Positions 43,991 to 54,190 of a stretch of DNA of 64,000 nucleotides are shown here, one piece after another. The stretch lies in assembly GCF_012489685.1 (NCBI RefSeq), contig NC_080046.1, positions 45,657,176 through 45,721,175 on the forward strand. Direction: 5' to 3'. The stretch is from Lotus japonicus. Taxonomy: Eukaryota > Streptophyta > Magnoliopsida > Fabales > Fabaceae. A model generated the notes under the pieces. The model was given only the letters and a program-made list of their open reading frames with translations, had not been told where the DNA came from and did not search any database. A program made the position numbers and the translations under genes. The first letter of the stretch is position 1; each line of letters opens with the position of its first letter.

Positions 43991-44541
43991 ATTTCATTCC
44001 AGTACTTCAGGACTGTATGGTTATGAATCTTCCTGATTCATGCATAAATAATTCAATTACAGTACTTCTGGACTGTAAGCCATGAATCTTCCTGATTCAT
44101 GCATAAATAATTCAATTACAGTGCTTCTGGACTGTAAGGCTATGAATCTTCCTGATTCATGCAAAATAATTCAATTACAGTGCTTCTGGACTGTAAGGCT
44201 ATGAATCTTCTTGATTCATGCAAAATAATTCAATTACAGTGCTTCTGGACTGTAAGTCTATGAATCTTTCTGATTCATGCAAAATAATTCAATTACAGTG
44301 CTTCTGGACTGTAAGGCTATGAATCTTCTTGATTCATGCAAAATAATTCAATTACAGTGCTTCTGGACTGTAAGTCTATGAATCTTTCTGATTCATGCAA
44401 AATAATTCAATTACAGTGCTTCTGGACTGTAAGGCTATGAATCTTTCTGATTCATGCAAAATAATACAGTGCTTCTGGACTGTAAGGCAAAATAATACAG
44501 TGCTTCTGGACTGTAAGGCTATGAATCTTCAGGATTCATGC
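43991..44541. repeat. Ten-copy 59-bp tandem hairpin repeat in the copia leader
   Basis: Units recur at 44001, 44061, 44120, 44179, 44238, 44297, 44356, 44415, 44468 and 44499 (start of AGTRCTTC). Spacing is 59 bp, with the last two units shortened. Each full unit contains two inverted repeats: CAGT-N8-ACTG, and ATGAATC-N5-GATTCAT with 7-bp stems. In element orientation the array lies just after the primer-binding site, in the 5' untranslated leader. Confidence 0.9.
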
Positions 44542-44717
44542 TTATTCTTTTGACTCATAGATAAATGATTCGAAGAAGAAGAAGGAGAAGAAAAAAAAAA
44601 GAGAAAAAATGTAAAATTATAACCTTTCACATGGATGTGGTACTTACTCTGGAAGTGGTACTTACTCTTTCACTTAGGAATTGAGAATTTTATGGAGAGA
44701 CTATCATGCTGATAACG

Positions 44718-44916
44718 TGTTATGAATAAAGAGTACACAAGTATGTAAAGAGAGGAAGAGAGATGTATGAGAGATAGAGAAATAGTCTGATGGGGATGCT
44801 CTGCTAGGTGCAGACTCCCTTATATTTATACTATTAGGTTTAGAGTGTTGAACAAGTATACATGTGGGTCTGGCCATGGACTCCTAACTCTGATGGGCAT
44901 CCAAATATTCATAACA
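44718..44916 (-). repeat. 5' LTR of the copia element (199 bp)
   Basis: About a dozen differences from the left LTR can be seen by eye. Primer-binding site to its left; TTAAT duplication to its right. Confidence 0.9.
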
Positions 44917-45117
44917 TTAATCATTTAATTGGCTTAATGCAAATAGCCAAATACTTTTTTTTTCCAATCACATGGCCCAATACTTTCATTTTCTTTTACA
45001 GCATTTACTTTAAGCTTATGATTCACTTTAATTTTTCCGTCTTCACAATTTGTTTTTCAAGAGCATTAGCAACGTCTTCTCCTTGTCTAATTTGATCCTT
45101 GTTGTTTCTTTTTCTTT

Positions 45118-45230
45118 TGGTACATCGGAAAGATAAATTGCGTCTGACAGAAATCGATCTCTGGACCTCCCCTACCTAACTCATATGTCCCTCAACTCCT
45201 ACCACTTGAGCTATCTTACATGGATGATCC
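45118..45230 (-). mobile_element. tRNA-derived SINE (probable)
   Basis: On the minus strand, GATAGCTCAAGTGGTAGGAG matches a tRNA A-box (TAGCTCAAGTGG). It is followed some 35 bp on by GGTCCAGAGATCGAT, a weak B-box. Legume and other eudicot SINEs have this layout. The tail is not clear. Confidence 0.5.
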
Positions 45231-45600
45231 TTGTTGTTTCTTATTACTCCTTAGCAATAATTTCTTTTTTACCTCATCCATGACTCTGCATTTAATTTAA
45301 GGTATTTTTCCGAGTGTCTTTCTCATGATCTAAGCTACTATAGTAAAAAAATAAAATAAAGCATTGGGAAGAAACCAAAAGCAATCCCTAGAACCCTCAC
45401 TCACAATCATCGAGCAAAAGTTTATATGTCACGAATAAAGGTCTATCACAAATAAAAGTTACATCAAGAATATAGATTGATCATACATTAGATTAAGCTT
45501 TACTGTGAGCTTTTTGTTGACATTCAAAACCTATCAAAATATAATATATCAAAAAAATCAACATGATGTACATGTTGTTAAGAAAAAAATCATTTTATGA

Positions 45601-45696
45601 GACTTCGGAGTAGTCTGACATATATTGTCTAAAAAAAACATTTTAATTCAAATAAATTATGAAAATATACGTCAAGAATACTCCGAAGTGAGTCCT
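45601..45696. repeat. Short inverted repeat (possible tiny MITE)
   Basis: ACTTCGGAGTA at 45602-45612 is mirrored by TACTCCGAAGT at 45679-45689 across about 66 bp of AT-rich DNA. Confidence 0.35.
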
Positions 45697-45758
45697 AGTT
45701 ACAAAAATACTCCTTGGATGCCCGATTCACTAAGCTAAAAAATATCACATTCTCCCTA

Positions 45759-46248
45759 GGAAGGTGTTTGTTTCTCGGATTTGAAAATGATACCCGGGAA
45801 TCTTGTTCCCAGGAATGTTATGATGAGAATGTTATTCCCAGACATCTTTAAAAAATTCGTTTGGTTCACAAAATCAGTTTCTGGGAATCTTTTTTAATAT
45901 TCCTAGGTATAATTATAATATATGTTTGGTTCAAAATGTATATTCCTGGTAATAGATAGTAAAATTCTTAAAATACCCTTCGCGGTAAAAGACATGGGTA
46001 GTGGGTAGTTGGTAGTGGGTAGTGGGTAGTGGCAATTCAGAGATTTCACACCAAAAATCTCATTCCCTTCTATTCAGCCACCTCTCCATCATGAGAATGA
46101 GAAATGCTTATGGATGAGCATATGACTTACCCAGGAATGAAATATACCCGGGAATATTTTTTTCAAATATGCTACCAAACATTGGAATGTAGATTCCGGC
46201 CCAAACATTCCCGGGAATCCTTTTCCAATCCGTGAAACAAACGCCCCC
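45759..46248. mobile_element. MITE-like element with terminal inverted repeats (490 bp)
   Basis: The left end (GGAAGGTGTTTGTTTCTCGG) and the reverse complement of the right end (GGGGGCGTTTGTTTCACGG) match over more than 40 bp, including the CCCGGGAAT core. Both sides are flanked by TA. There is no coding capacity. An internal run of GGGTAGT repeats lies at about 46004-46032. Terminal GTTTGTTT with TA flanks fits a non-autonomous DNA transposon; the superfamily is uncertain. Confidence 0.7.
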
Positions 46249-46862
46249 TAGGCATTCAGCAGTGTAATTTCCCATGGTTATCAAAACTGGGTTGTACTGC
46301 CCGGTTAGTTTGAATCAGGAACCGGGGCCAGCCTGATGCAAGACAGTAAGACACCTACAAAACCATCTAGGTAAAGAACTGGTCGAACCGGCATCAAACC
46401 AGGTGAACCCCCGGTTGGCGGTTTAAGGTTTCTTTTGTATGTTTTTTTTTTTCATTTTTTGGAAGAATGGGCCCGGCCCATGCCAAGCAAGAGGATTCAA
46501 AAAAAAAAACGACGTGAATCAGTTTCCTTCCACCAGCAACATCCAAACCTAAGCCTTCTATCTCCGCCGCTGCTCTCCGTTCGCCGCCGCGCTCCGCCGT
46601 TTTTCTGGTGTGGTCCTATTCTTCCTCTTCTGTTATGTTGTTGTTGTGTATCTGTTTTGACTGAGTGTTTTCATTCCATTTGTTAATTTATTCTATACTC
46701 TGATTTCAATGTTCAGAGTTCATAAAAAAATTAATGAATTATATCTATATACTTTCTTTTTTTGAAACTGAATTATATCTATATACTTGTTTGCAATTGC
46801 TGGGAGCTTTGTGCTAATACAGTAAGTAATACCACAGGAAGGAGATACTACAAATAATTTTG
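46249..46862 (+). promoter_or_regulatory. Upstream region and 5' UTR of PIF1-like gene 1
   Basis: The first part (46270-46440) is a stretch with several CCGGTT/AACCGG motifs, like a common dispersed plant repeat. From about 46480 on it looks like a 5' UTR (pyrimidine-rich, CCGCCG stretch), perhaps with an intron ending in the CAG at about 46836. No other gene is seen. Confidence 0.4.
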
Positions 46863-48341
46863 ATGAGATTCTGTACCAATGTTTCTGTTGCAGCAGCATA
46901 CAAGAGATTATTCAGTACCAAGGTTTCTGAACAATGTAGAACCCCAATTGCTAGGATTGAATGGGGAGATGAGCAAAATCGCGTTCTGGCCGCGATATCT
47001 CAGGGAAAATCTGTGTTCATCACTGGCTCTGCTGGGACTGGAAAGACATTTTTGCTTGCAGAAGTTATTAAATCGCTGAGCAAATTGCATACCCCGTCTA
47101 CGGTTTCTGTCACGGCTTCAACTGGGATTGCGGCGTGTGCTTTAAAGGGGCAAACATTACATTCGTTTGCTGGGATTGGAATATGCAGTTTTGATGATCC
47201 TAAGCGCTTGTTAGATAAGGTTTCGAAGATTAAAAGCGCCGTCACGAGATGGAGAAAGGTTAAGGCTTTGGTTGTTGATGAAATTAGTATGATAAGTGCA
47301 AAATTGTTTGACCATCTTGATTATATTGCAAGAAAGATAAAGGGTGTGGATAAACCCTGGGGTGGGATTCAGATTGTTGTAAGTGGTGATTTTTTCCAAT
47401 TGCCACCAATTGCTGATGACTATGATGAGGCTATGTATGCATTTGATGCTGATTGTTGGAATGACAGCTTTGATTTGCAGGTGGAGCTCACAAGGGTGTT
47501 CAGGCAATCAGATGCTGGGCTTGCCAGGTTGCTTGAGGGTATCAGGAGAGGGGAGAGTGAACAACATGATTTGGAGTTCCTAGAGCAATTTTGCTCAAAG
47601 ACTAAGTGTGATTCTTCTGTTGTGCAGATCTTCCCTCTGAATGAAGATGTTAAGAGAGTGAATGAAGCGAGGCTGAAAAGTTTGAAAAAGGATCTTGTTG
47701 TTTATAAAGCTGTTGATTTTGGTAAGGGGCATTGGAAGTGGATGCTCAATAGTGGCATTGCACCTAAAGAAATTTCTCTTTGTGAAGGTGCAAGAGTTAT
47801 GTTGATTAAGAATATAAATACTGAGAGTGGATTGGTAAATGGAGCTACTGGTACAGTGTTGAGATTTTCACATTCATCTGCTAAGGATCTTGGTCGCATA
47901 TGCCCTGATCAAGTGATGCCAGTAGTGCAATTTGATGCAGGACAATGTATGCCAGTGACACCGGAAAAATGGGAAGTTTTGGATGGAGAAAACGTTGTTG
48001 CTTGCAGGAAGCAGGTTCCTCTTATACTGGCATGGGCTATGAGCATTCACAAGTGCCAAGGGATGACTCTTGAGAGGCTTCACACAGATCTATCCAGAGC
48101 ATTTGGCTGTGGCATGGTGTATGTTGCACTTTCTCGCCTTAGAAGCTTGGAGGGACTTCATTTATCTTCCTTCGATCGATCGAAGATCAAAGCGAACCAA
48201 AAGGTTTCAAGGTTCTACAAGAGTTTGGCTTCTTCTGAACAAAAAAAGGAGGTTATGGTGGTTGGTAGCAACAAGATCATAGATCACCCCAGTGGTGATA
48301 CGGAAATAATTGATTTTGCTGAGAGTGAAAATGCAGTATAG
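46863..48341 (+). CDS. PIF1-like DNA helicase 1
   Basis: 492 residues, single coding exon. The ATG at 46863 is the first in frame (a TTG precedes it). Walker A GSAGTGKT at 55-62, Walker B VVDEIS at about 138-143, VSGDFFQLPP, VELTRVFRQSD, and near the C-terminus LAWAMSIHKCQGMT with FGCGMVYVALSR. These are the PIF1/RRM3 superfamily 1B motifs in order. PIF1 helicases unwind DNA 5' to 3' in nuclear and organelle genome maintenance. The N-terminal 30 residues are rich in Ala, Arg and Ser and poor in acid, so a mitochondrial or plastid presequence is possible (inference). It lacks transposon-Helitron domains and is the normal length for plant stand-alone PIF1-like proteins. The paralogue is 2.5 kb downstream on the same strand. 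Confidence 0.9.
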   Translation: MRFCTNVSVAAAYKRLFSTKVSEQCRTPIARIEWGDEQNRVLAAISQGKSVFITGSAGTGKTFLLAEVIKSLSKLHTPSTVSVTASTGIAACALKGQTLHSFAGIGICSFDDPKRLLDKVSKIKSAVTRWRKVKALVVDEISMISAKLFDHLDYIARKIKGVDKPWGGIQIVVSGDFFQLPPIADDYDEAMYAFDADCWNDSFDLQVELTRVFRQSDAGLARLLEGIRRGESEQHDLEFLEQFCSKTKCDSSVVQIFPLNEDVKRVNEARLKSLKKDLVVYKAVDFGKGHWKWMLNSGIAPKEISLCEGARVMLIKNINTESGLVNGATGTVLRFSHSSAKDLGRICPDQVMPVVQFDAGQCMPVTPEKWEVLDGENVVACRKQVPLILAWAMSIHKCQGMTLERLHTDLSRAFGCGMVYVALSRLRSLEGLHLSSFDRSKIKANQKVSRFYKSLASSEQKKEVMVVGSNKIIDHPSGDTEIIDFAESENAV

Positions 48342-48545
48342 TCTCCATTTCTCTGACTCTGATCCTTGAAATTGTTCATCAATATTGAAGTCTGTGACAA
48401 TGCTGAAGTCTTCAGAATCATTGCTGCATAGAACTTTAGTTTACTAATAGGCTATAGATAATGTTATATTTCATTTCATAGAAGGACAAAATCAGTGTAA
48501 GTGGTAGATAATCATTTAAGTGCACTTTCTGTTTTTCTCATATGC
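48342..48545 (+). other. 3' flank of PIF1-like gene 1
   Basis: AT-rich, likely 3' UTR and end of transcript; nothing else seen before the PP5-derived block starts at 48546. Confidence 0.4.
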
Positions 48546-49610
48546 CTGTCTTTTTATGAATGTTTGTCCATACTTTACAATAAATTATCACTTTTTGTAC
48601 ATATTGTATCATTATAGGAAAGGGCCGCAAATCTTCGGTGCCAACCGAAGTGCCCATAGCAGCAGTGACAGCAGCAGTTATGGCAGTGGTGGTGAACTGG
48701 TGATGTTGTTCAGGACATCAAAGACCACGATAGTAGCTGCAATTGTGGTTGGTTTGCTGTTTCTCCTTGGGGCATATTGGTGGAGTGGTCGCAATACTGG
48801 TACATTTAGATTTAGGAGTCACTTACAGGACCTAGGTCTTAGCTTCAAAATCAATATAGACCTAAACATTGTAAATCATAGGATCGTTGATCCTAATTTT
48901 TGATATATCAAATGGAATTATTATTTAGAATACATTAGGAAATATACTGCTTTATTTATAATGCAACATGATTCTTTAAATTGGCTATTTCTCAGAACTA
49001 GTTAATAATTCTGCACCATAAGAAATGTGTCTCAAAGATATCAGTTCGTTAGAATGTGTTTGTTACCCTTCTTTGGGTTTCTTGGACCAAAGTAGGGGCA
49101 TTCGTTTAGGCATTATTCCTTTGGGATTTCAATTTTTCAATTTTTCAATTTGGTTTATTTTCCAATATGGATAGTGGATCCAATGTATTCTTCACATGGC
49201 GTGGAACTTGGGCCTCCGGAACGTCTTGTGTAAAGTGGACAGTGCTGATCTGGTGAGGTTCCTTTCGAGCTCCAGTAGCTGCCGCTTCCACGTCCATGGG
49301 CTGCTGCTGCACGAGATTCGTGATCTCTTAAACAGATGATGGAGAACGAGACTTGCCTGGATTAGCAAAGAGCAGAACAAGGCAGCAGATTGCCTTGCAA
49401 AGCATGCTTCCTCCTCGCATTCGCTTGGAGTATAAGCTAATTCATATTCGACTGAGGCATTTGATTTCACTCACTGGCATGAACAAATCTTTGTGTTTCA
49501 TTTTAATGCTAGATGATGAGTCACAATATTCTGGAGTAAGAATAGAGGTGGGCGTTGTCACTTTGGATTTTGTAAAGAAAATGATGGATAATTTCAAGAA
49601 TCAGAAGAGC
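48546..49610 (+). pseudogene. Partial duplicate of the PP5 gene (cassette exon to next exon)
   Basis: 48546-49195 matches PP5 60099-60740, and 49431-49610 matches 61166-61345, both at roughly 95 percent by eye. The pseudo cassette exon starts at 48617 and has an 8-bp insertion (GAACTGGT, near 48698) that shifts its frame, so the membrane segment is lost in frame. The second pseudo-exon starts at 49513 ([20 protein letters not shown]) and lacks its splice donor: the duplicated block ends at AGAGC. A LINE piece replaces the intron middle. Lying between two helicase genes, it is a dead fragment of the gene 11 kb to the right. Confidence 0.85.
49196..49430 (+). mobile_element. LINE fragment (RNase H end) inside the PP5 duplicate
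   Basis: Plus-strand translation reads VDSADLVRFLSSSSSCRFHV, then, after a stop, LAWISKEQNKAADCLAKHAS. The EQNKAADCLAK motif is the hallmark of the C-terminal RNase H domain of plant L1-type LINEs. The PP5 similarity stops at its left edge and resumes at its right edge. Confidence 0.7.
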
Positions 49611-50812
49611 AGTGCAATTTCTGTTTTTCTCAATAGAAGCTTAAGTCTTCAACAGGCATAAAGCATATTAAGCAGATAAGCACATCTTGAGCTTACAACA
49701 TTTGATTTGTACTTGGTAGATCATTTGAGAATCATTACTTCTGTCATAAAAACAATATTCTTAAAGTGGCATATACTAATTTTTCTCCGAAAATAAACTT
49801 CATGAAAGGATGTGTTATGTTTGAATTATCCATTCTTATATGTTAAAGTTAAATTCTCATTCTTAAATGTTACAAAATCATATCATACTCTTCTTTCACA
49901 CTAAGCCATGCGTTTAAATTATATCATAAGATTTGTAGAGCCTTACCAAAAACAAAAGGATTTGTAAAGATTTATGTTTCAGCCGATTCAAATGGCCACA
50001 AGATTCAATTGTGCCTTAGATGGCTCAAAGGTCTTGTAACCAATCAAGTATCACGATGGTGGTCGAGGCGACTTAGCTAAAGAAGTCTCATTCTAACGTA
50101 AGCCGGGCTGATCGTTTCGACTCATTAAATAAGACATTACAGGGTTACTCAAATGTAACTATCATCTCGAAAAACATTTAAGACTTCCTAAAGACTTCAG
50201 TACAAAAATATGACGGACATTGAATCTATAAATACATATTTAGTCGTTCATTTACTTAAACATTACTCATTATTAAAATGTTGATTTCTTCTTATGCTTT
50301 GAGATTATCTCTTTGTTCTCTCACCAACTTGAGTGTCAAAATACTTTTTGCAAGTACACCCCCGCCTTTGGCAGATAGTTATTAACCTAATTATGTTGTG
50401 TAATTTTAATTAACATATTTTTAATATGTTAATTAAAATCTAATTTACTTTTTCTAAAAAAAATTAATTATTTCTATTGATTTCACTGCAACGCACCATT
50501 TTGCCTCCTTCCGTCTTTCCCTCGCCCCTCACTCTCAGTCACAGTTCATCAAATTCTGTTCCAATCCTCAGAAGCAAACCATGTAATCCAATCCAAATGC
50601 TGTTCACAAAAGCCTCATCAATTTGGTAATCGAAAAATTTCCATGTATTTATCGTTTTACTTGTTTAAATTTCCTTAAACTTTGTTAACTTCATCGGTTT
50701 TCAATGAAGTTAATGTCACTCTTATGAAAGAAATTCACTTCTGTTTGATTCCCCATGTTTTTCAGCATCAAATTCATGCAATAACCCAGATGGGTATGTG
50801 AGAATAACGAAA
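49611..50812 (+). promoter_or_regulatory. Intergenic region and 5' UTR of PIF1-like gene 2
   Basis: Mostly AT-rich with no gene. From about 50480 it looks like a 5' UTR; a likely intron runs from GT at 50626 to the AG at 50764-50765. A three-codon upstream ORF (ATG 50790, stop 50799-50801) lies just before the main start at 50813 and could dampen translation. Confidence 0.4.
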
Positions 50813-52402
50813 ATGATGAGATTTTTCACCATTGGAATAGCGGTTGGTTCATCATGCAGAAGCTTGAGCACAAAGGGTTGTTCTTCAAAACCCTCATCTG
50901 GGTCTTACATCAAGTACAAGAACAAGGGTAAGACAACAACAACAACAACAGAGAGAAGACAACAACGTGGGAAGCGGATTCAATGGACTGAGGAGCAGAA
51001 GAGTGTGCTGTCTGCTGTGAGTCAGAGGAGTTCTGTGTTTATTACAGGCTCAGCTGGGACTGGAAAGACACAACTGGTCACTGAGGTTGTCAAGTTGTTG
51101 AAGAAATTGCACACCAAGTCTAAGGTTTTTGTCACAGCTTCCACTGGGGTTGCAGCATTTGCTCTCAAGGGTCAAACTTTGCACTCATTTGCCGGGATTC
51201 GTTACCCCGTTGATGATTCTGAACAATTGTTGCGCGTGATTAGGTCTGACAAGAGGGCGTCGAGGAGGTGGCAAAAGGTTGAAGCTTTAGTTATTGATGA
51301 AATTAGCATGGTGGATGGAAGGTTGTTTGATAACCTTCAATTTGTTGCCAAAGAGTTGAAGGGTGTGGATAAAACATGGGGTGGAATTCAGCTGGTTGTG
51401 GTTGGGGATTTCTGTCAGTTACCCCCAATCGCTGATGATGCTTCCAAGGTTGTAAAGTATGCTTTTGAAGCTGATTGTTGGAATGACAGCTTTAGTTTGC
51501 AGGTAGAGCTTACTAGGATCTTCAGGCAGTCTGATCCGCGGTTTATCGAGGTTCTTCAAGGCATAAGGGTGGGGGAAGTTGATCAGGATGACTTGTCATT
51601 CCTAGAGAAATATTGCTCGGAGGCCGAGTGTGATCCCTCTGCAGTGCAGCTCTATCCGTTGAATAGAATCGTTAAGAAAGTGAATGAAGAGAAGCTTAAA
51701 AGCTTGCAAAAGGATGTTGTTTTCTATAGAGCTGTTGATGATGGTTGGAATTCTTGGAAGAAGCTGCTAAGTCAGGGGATAGCGCCCGATGAGATCTCCA
51801 TTTGTTTAGGTGCAAGAGTTATGCTGGTCAAGAATTTAAAAACTTGGAACGGATTAGTGAATGGAGCCACGGGTACGGTTGTGAAATTTGTTAAGGAAGC
51901 GGGCATTGGTGACATCTGCTCCGAAAACCTGCTGCCAGAAGTCAAATTTGATTCGGGGAAAGTTGAGGTGATTGGACCAGAAGAGTGGCATGTAACGGAT
52001 GGAGATGTAGTTGTTGCTAGGAGGAAGCAGATACCACTTATATTGGCATGGGCTCTGAGCATCCACAAGTGCCAGGGAATGAATCTTGACAAAGCTTACA
52101 TCAACTTGTCAGGAGCATTTGGCTGTGGAATGGTCTACACAGCACTTTCTCGTGTTAAAAGCTTGGATGGTCTTCATTTATCTGGTTTTACGCCATCAAG
52201 TATTCGAGCAAATCCTAAGGTTACAAATTTCTATAGGAATTTGGTTTTGCAACGTGATAACAAAGATACTAACAATGGTTGCATTGAGAGAAATCAAATC
52301 TCTAATAGCATTACCAGAGATTCAGAAAAAGCAGGCACTGCAGAAAACAAGTACCTTTTTTCACTCTCTGATTTCCTATCTAGACGCCTGAAAGGATCCT
52401 GA
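50813..52402 (+). CDS. PIF1-like DNA helicase 2
   Basis: 529 residues in one coding exon, starting at the first in-frame ATG (50813); the frame upstream has only GTG. Walker A GSAGTGKT at 79-86, VIDEIS Walker B, VVGDFCQLPP, VELTRIFRQSD, LAWALSIHKCQGMN and FGCGMVYTALSR in family order. A six-Thr run from an ACA repeat (residues 41-46) and a basic RRQQRGKR stretch precede the helicase core; the N-terminus could be an organelle presequence. About 65-70 percent like gene 1 by eye along the core, hence an older tandem duplicate. The C-terminal tails differ. Expected role: 5'-to-3' DNA unwinding in genome maintenance. Confidence 0.9.
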   Translation: MMRFFTIGIAVGSSCRSLSTKGCSSKPSSGSYIKYKNKGKTTTTTTERRQQRGKRIQWTEEQKSVLSAVSQRSSVFITGSAGTGKTQLVTEVVKLLKKLHTKSKVFVTASTGVAAFALKGQTLHSFAGIRYPVDDSEQLLRVIRSDKRASRRWQKVEALVIDEISMVDGRLFDNLQFVAKELKGVDKTWGGIQLVVVGDFCQLPPIADDASKVVKYAFEADCWNDSFSLQVELTRIFRQSDPRFIEVLQGIRVGEVDQDDLSFLEKYCSEAECDPSAVQLYPLNRIVKKVNEEKLKSLQKDVVFYRAVDDGWNSWKKLLSQGIAPDEISICLGARVMLVKNLKTWNGLVNGATGTVVKFVKEAGIGDICSENLLPEVKFDSGKVEVIGPEEWHVTDGDVVVARRKQIPLILAWALSIHKCQGMNLDKAYINLSGAFGCGMVYTALSRVKSLDGLHLSGFTPSSIRANPKVTNFYRNLVLQRDNKDTNNGCIERNQISNSITRDSEKAGTAENKYLFSLSDFLSRRLKGS

Positions 52403-53436
52403 AGATGGCCCTCTTTCTTTATGTCAATATTTACCATGATTTTACTTCTGTGAGTGCCGAATTTTACTTTGGCGTGATTTTTAGGATACACAATTGTTTG
52501 TTTTTTCCCCTTAAAGTGAGGAAGATTTATCAACTAGTTCACTTTGGTCTAGGTTTTGCTTGGCAATGCTGAACTTTTCATTCTTCTTAGGCAAATGAAG
52601 TATATCAGATTAGCTCATCAAGCATGATTCATATCTTCTTTTGTAAATAAAGAAAATGTTTTCCAATTCACTTGCATTTATTTTGATATAATTCCGATTT
52701 TTTTATGCTTAAATTTCTGGTGGTGAAAAAAAAAGATTGAGAATTAAAGTGAACTGGTGATGCTTTTAAGTTTTAAGTGGACATCGATACTATGATGATT
52801 CAATCACCAATATCTAACTTTAAGTGGTAGCTGCAAAATAGTGCCTTGTGTTTAATCAGAACTCTCAATCTAGTCTCTGAGTGGATTAATTTTAGTCTCT
52901 CAATTGATAATTTTGTGCAAATAATGATGTCGCTTCTCTAATGAATTCTTTATTACTTTTTCTTGAACATTGGTCTTATTGACGGATGCTGGTTACATTT
53001 GTATGCCTTGTTGATATATTTCACTATACCATTGTACCATCGTTGCTATGAGAAACAACACATGATATTTGTTGTAGCACTCTCATGGTGGTTAGACCAA
53101 TACAACATTAACTCTTGATATCTGTTTGTGTAATAGACTTCATATCTCATATCCATTACTGGTGAGGCATAGTCATCATTTTACTCATATCAACATGTTT
53201 TTATTGTTGTCCTTATTCACACCAACACTTGGCCAAGGGACGGTAGAGGAACATGTTCTACAATAGCTAATAAGATATCACTATCAACTATGAAGTCATA
53301 CTTGACACCTTATGATATCAAGCATATTGTTTCGAGGACTTTATTAATATTGACTTCAAAAAAAGGGCTTTATTATATTAATTTAATTTCCAAACAAATA
53401 AATAAACAACCAACAAATGAAGAAATGTCCTTTATT
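52403..53436. other. Intergenic region, nothing recognised
   Basis: 3' flank of PIF1-like gene 2, then AT-rich DNA with no coding or RNA gene visible. Confidence 0.45.
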
Positions 53437-54190
53437 GAACTAGTAGGGTGACATGTGCTCCTCTTGTCCAGTGGTGAAAGAGGCCTGGTTGCTGCTGATT
53501 AGGCATGGTGCGACTTCTCCTTTCTTCTCGCAGGCGTTGGAGGACTGGGTGAGGAGTAACGTAGGTGCTGCAGGTTCACGGTTTGGGTTTGACGATTGGA
53601 GCTTGGTTTTTGAGGTGGACTCGATCTGGTGGACGAGGAACATAAGGATTTTTGATGGAGTGAACTCAAGTGCAGCGATGATGTTTAATTTGATCATGGT
53701 GGGGGTGAAGCATTATCAGGAGGCTTTACGAATGTCGTCGGTGACTCGGGTAATCCAGTCCGAGGTGAGTACTCCCCATATTCGCTGGTTCGCGCCGGCG
53801 GAGGGTTGGATTAAGCTGAATTCCTTTGTGGTGTGCAGCTGTTGAAGGAGAGGGGGTTCCCGAGAGTAGTAATTGAGTCAGATTCTTCATGTAGCATTCG
53901 CTTGTTGACGATGGGGTGTGAGGAGTGTCATCCTTGTTCGCCCATTGTCTGTCAGATTCGACGGACTCTGCGGGATTTTGAGCAAGTGGCTTGGGGTCAT
54001 GTATTTCGTGAAACTAACTCGGTTGCGAACGCTCTAGCCAAGTAAGGGATGGGACAAGAGCTCGATCTTCGGATCATTGATTCTCTTCCAAGTTAATGTT
54101 TTGTGCCTTTTATGTCTGATAGTGCCTCTGATGTCTATTATAGAGGCTTGTAGTTCAGGCTGCTAAGCCCACCCAGCCATTGAAAACAAA
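53437..54190 (+). mobile_element. LINE 3' remnant (end of RT region and RNase H)
   Basis: Plus-strand pieces: CSSCPVVKEAWLLL and FDDWSLVFEVDSIWWTRNIR (zinc-binding RT end), HIRWFAPAEGWIKLN (start of RNase H), then, after an internal deletion with frameshift at about 53840, VIESDSSCSIRLLTMG and VFRETNSVANALAK (end of RNase H), then TAA. A 3' UTR with the typical GTTCAGGCTGCTAAGCCC ends in an A-rich tail (about 54180-54193). 5'-truncated, as LINE insertions usually are. Confidence 0.8.

Larger units (their letters stand above)
39411..44916 (-). mobile_element. Decayed Ty1/copia LTR retrotransposon
   Basis: LTRs of 200 and 199 bp (39411-39610, 44718-44916) in direct orientation, flanked by TTAAT on both sides (39406-39410, 44917-44921). 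On the minus strand a polypurine tract (CCAAGGGGGAG) precedes the left LTR, and a tRNA-like primer site (TTATCAGCATGAT) follows the right one. Minus-strand fragments of RT/RNase H can be read near 40300-40500 (RLDISFAINLLARYSSSPTR), with the RNase H end at 39830-40000 (SSDNLTDLFTK). All frames are broken by stops and indels. It is an old copy. Confidence 0.88.

Noticed and set aside
43991..44541. CRISPR array
   Set aside because: Plant DNA. Units are contiguous 59-mers without unique spacers and lie within a retrotransposon leader.
46270..46440. CCGGTT-rich stretch as a promoter element of PIF1-like gene 1
   Set aside because: It resembles a dispersed plant repeat more than a regulatory array; kept only as a note in the upstream region.
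46863..52402. Helitron transposon carrying PIF1-like helicases
   Set aside because: No Rep (rolling-circle nuclease) domain, no CTRR end or hairpin seen; the proteins have normal stand-alone PIF1-like length.
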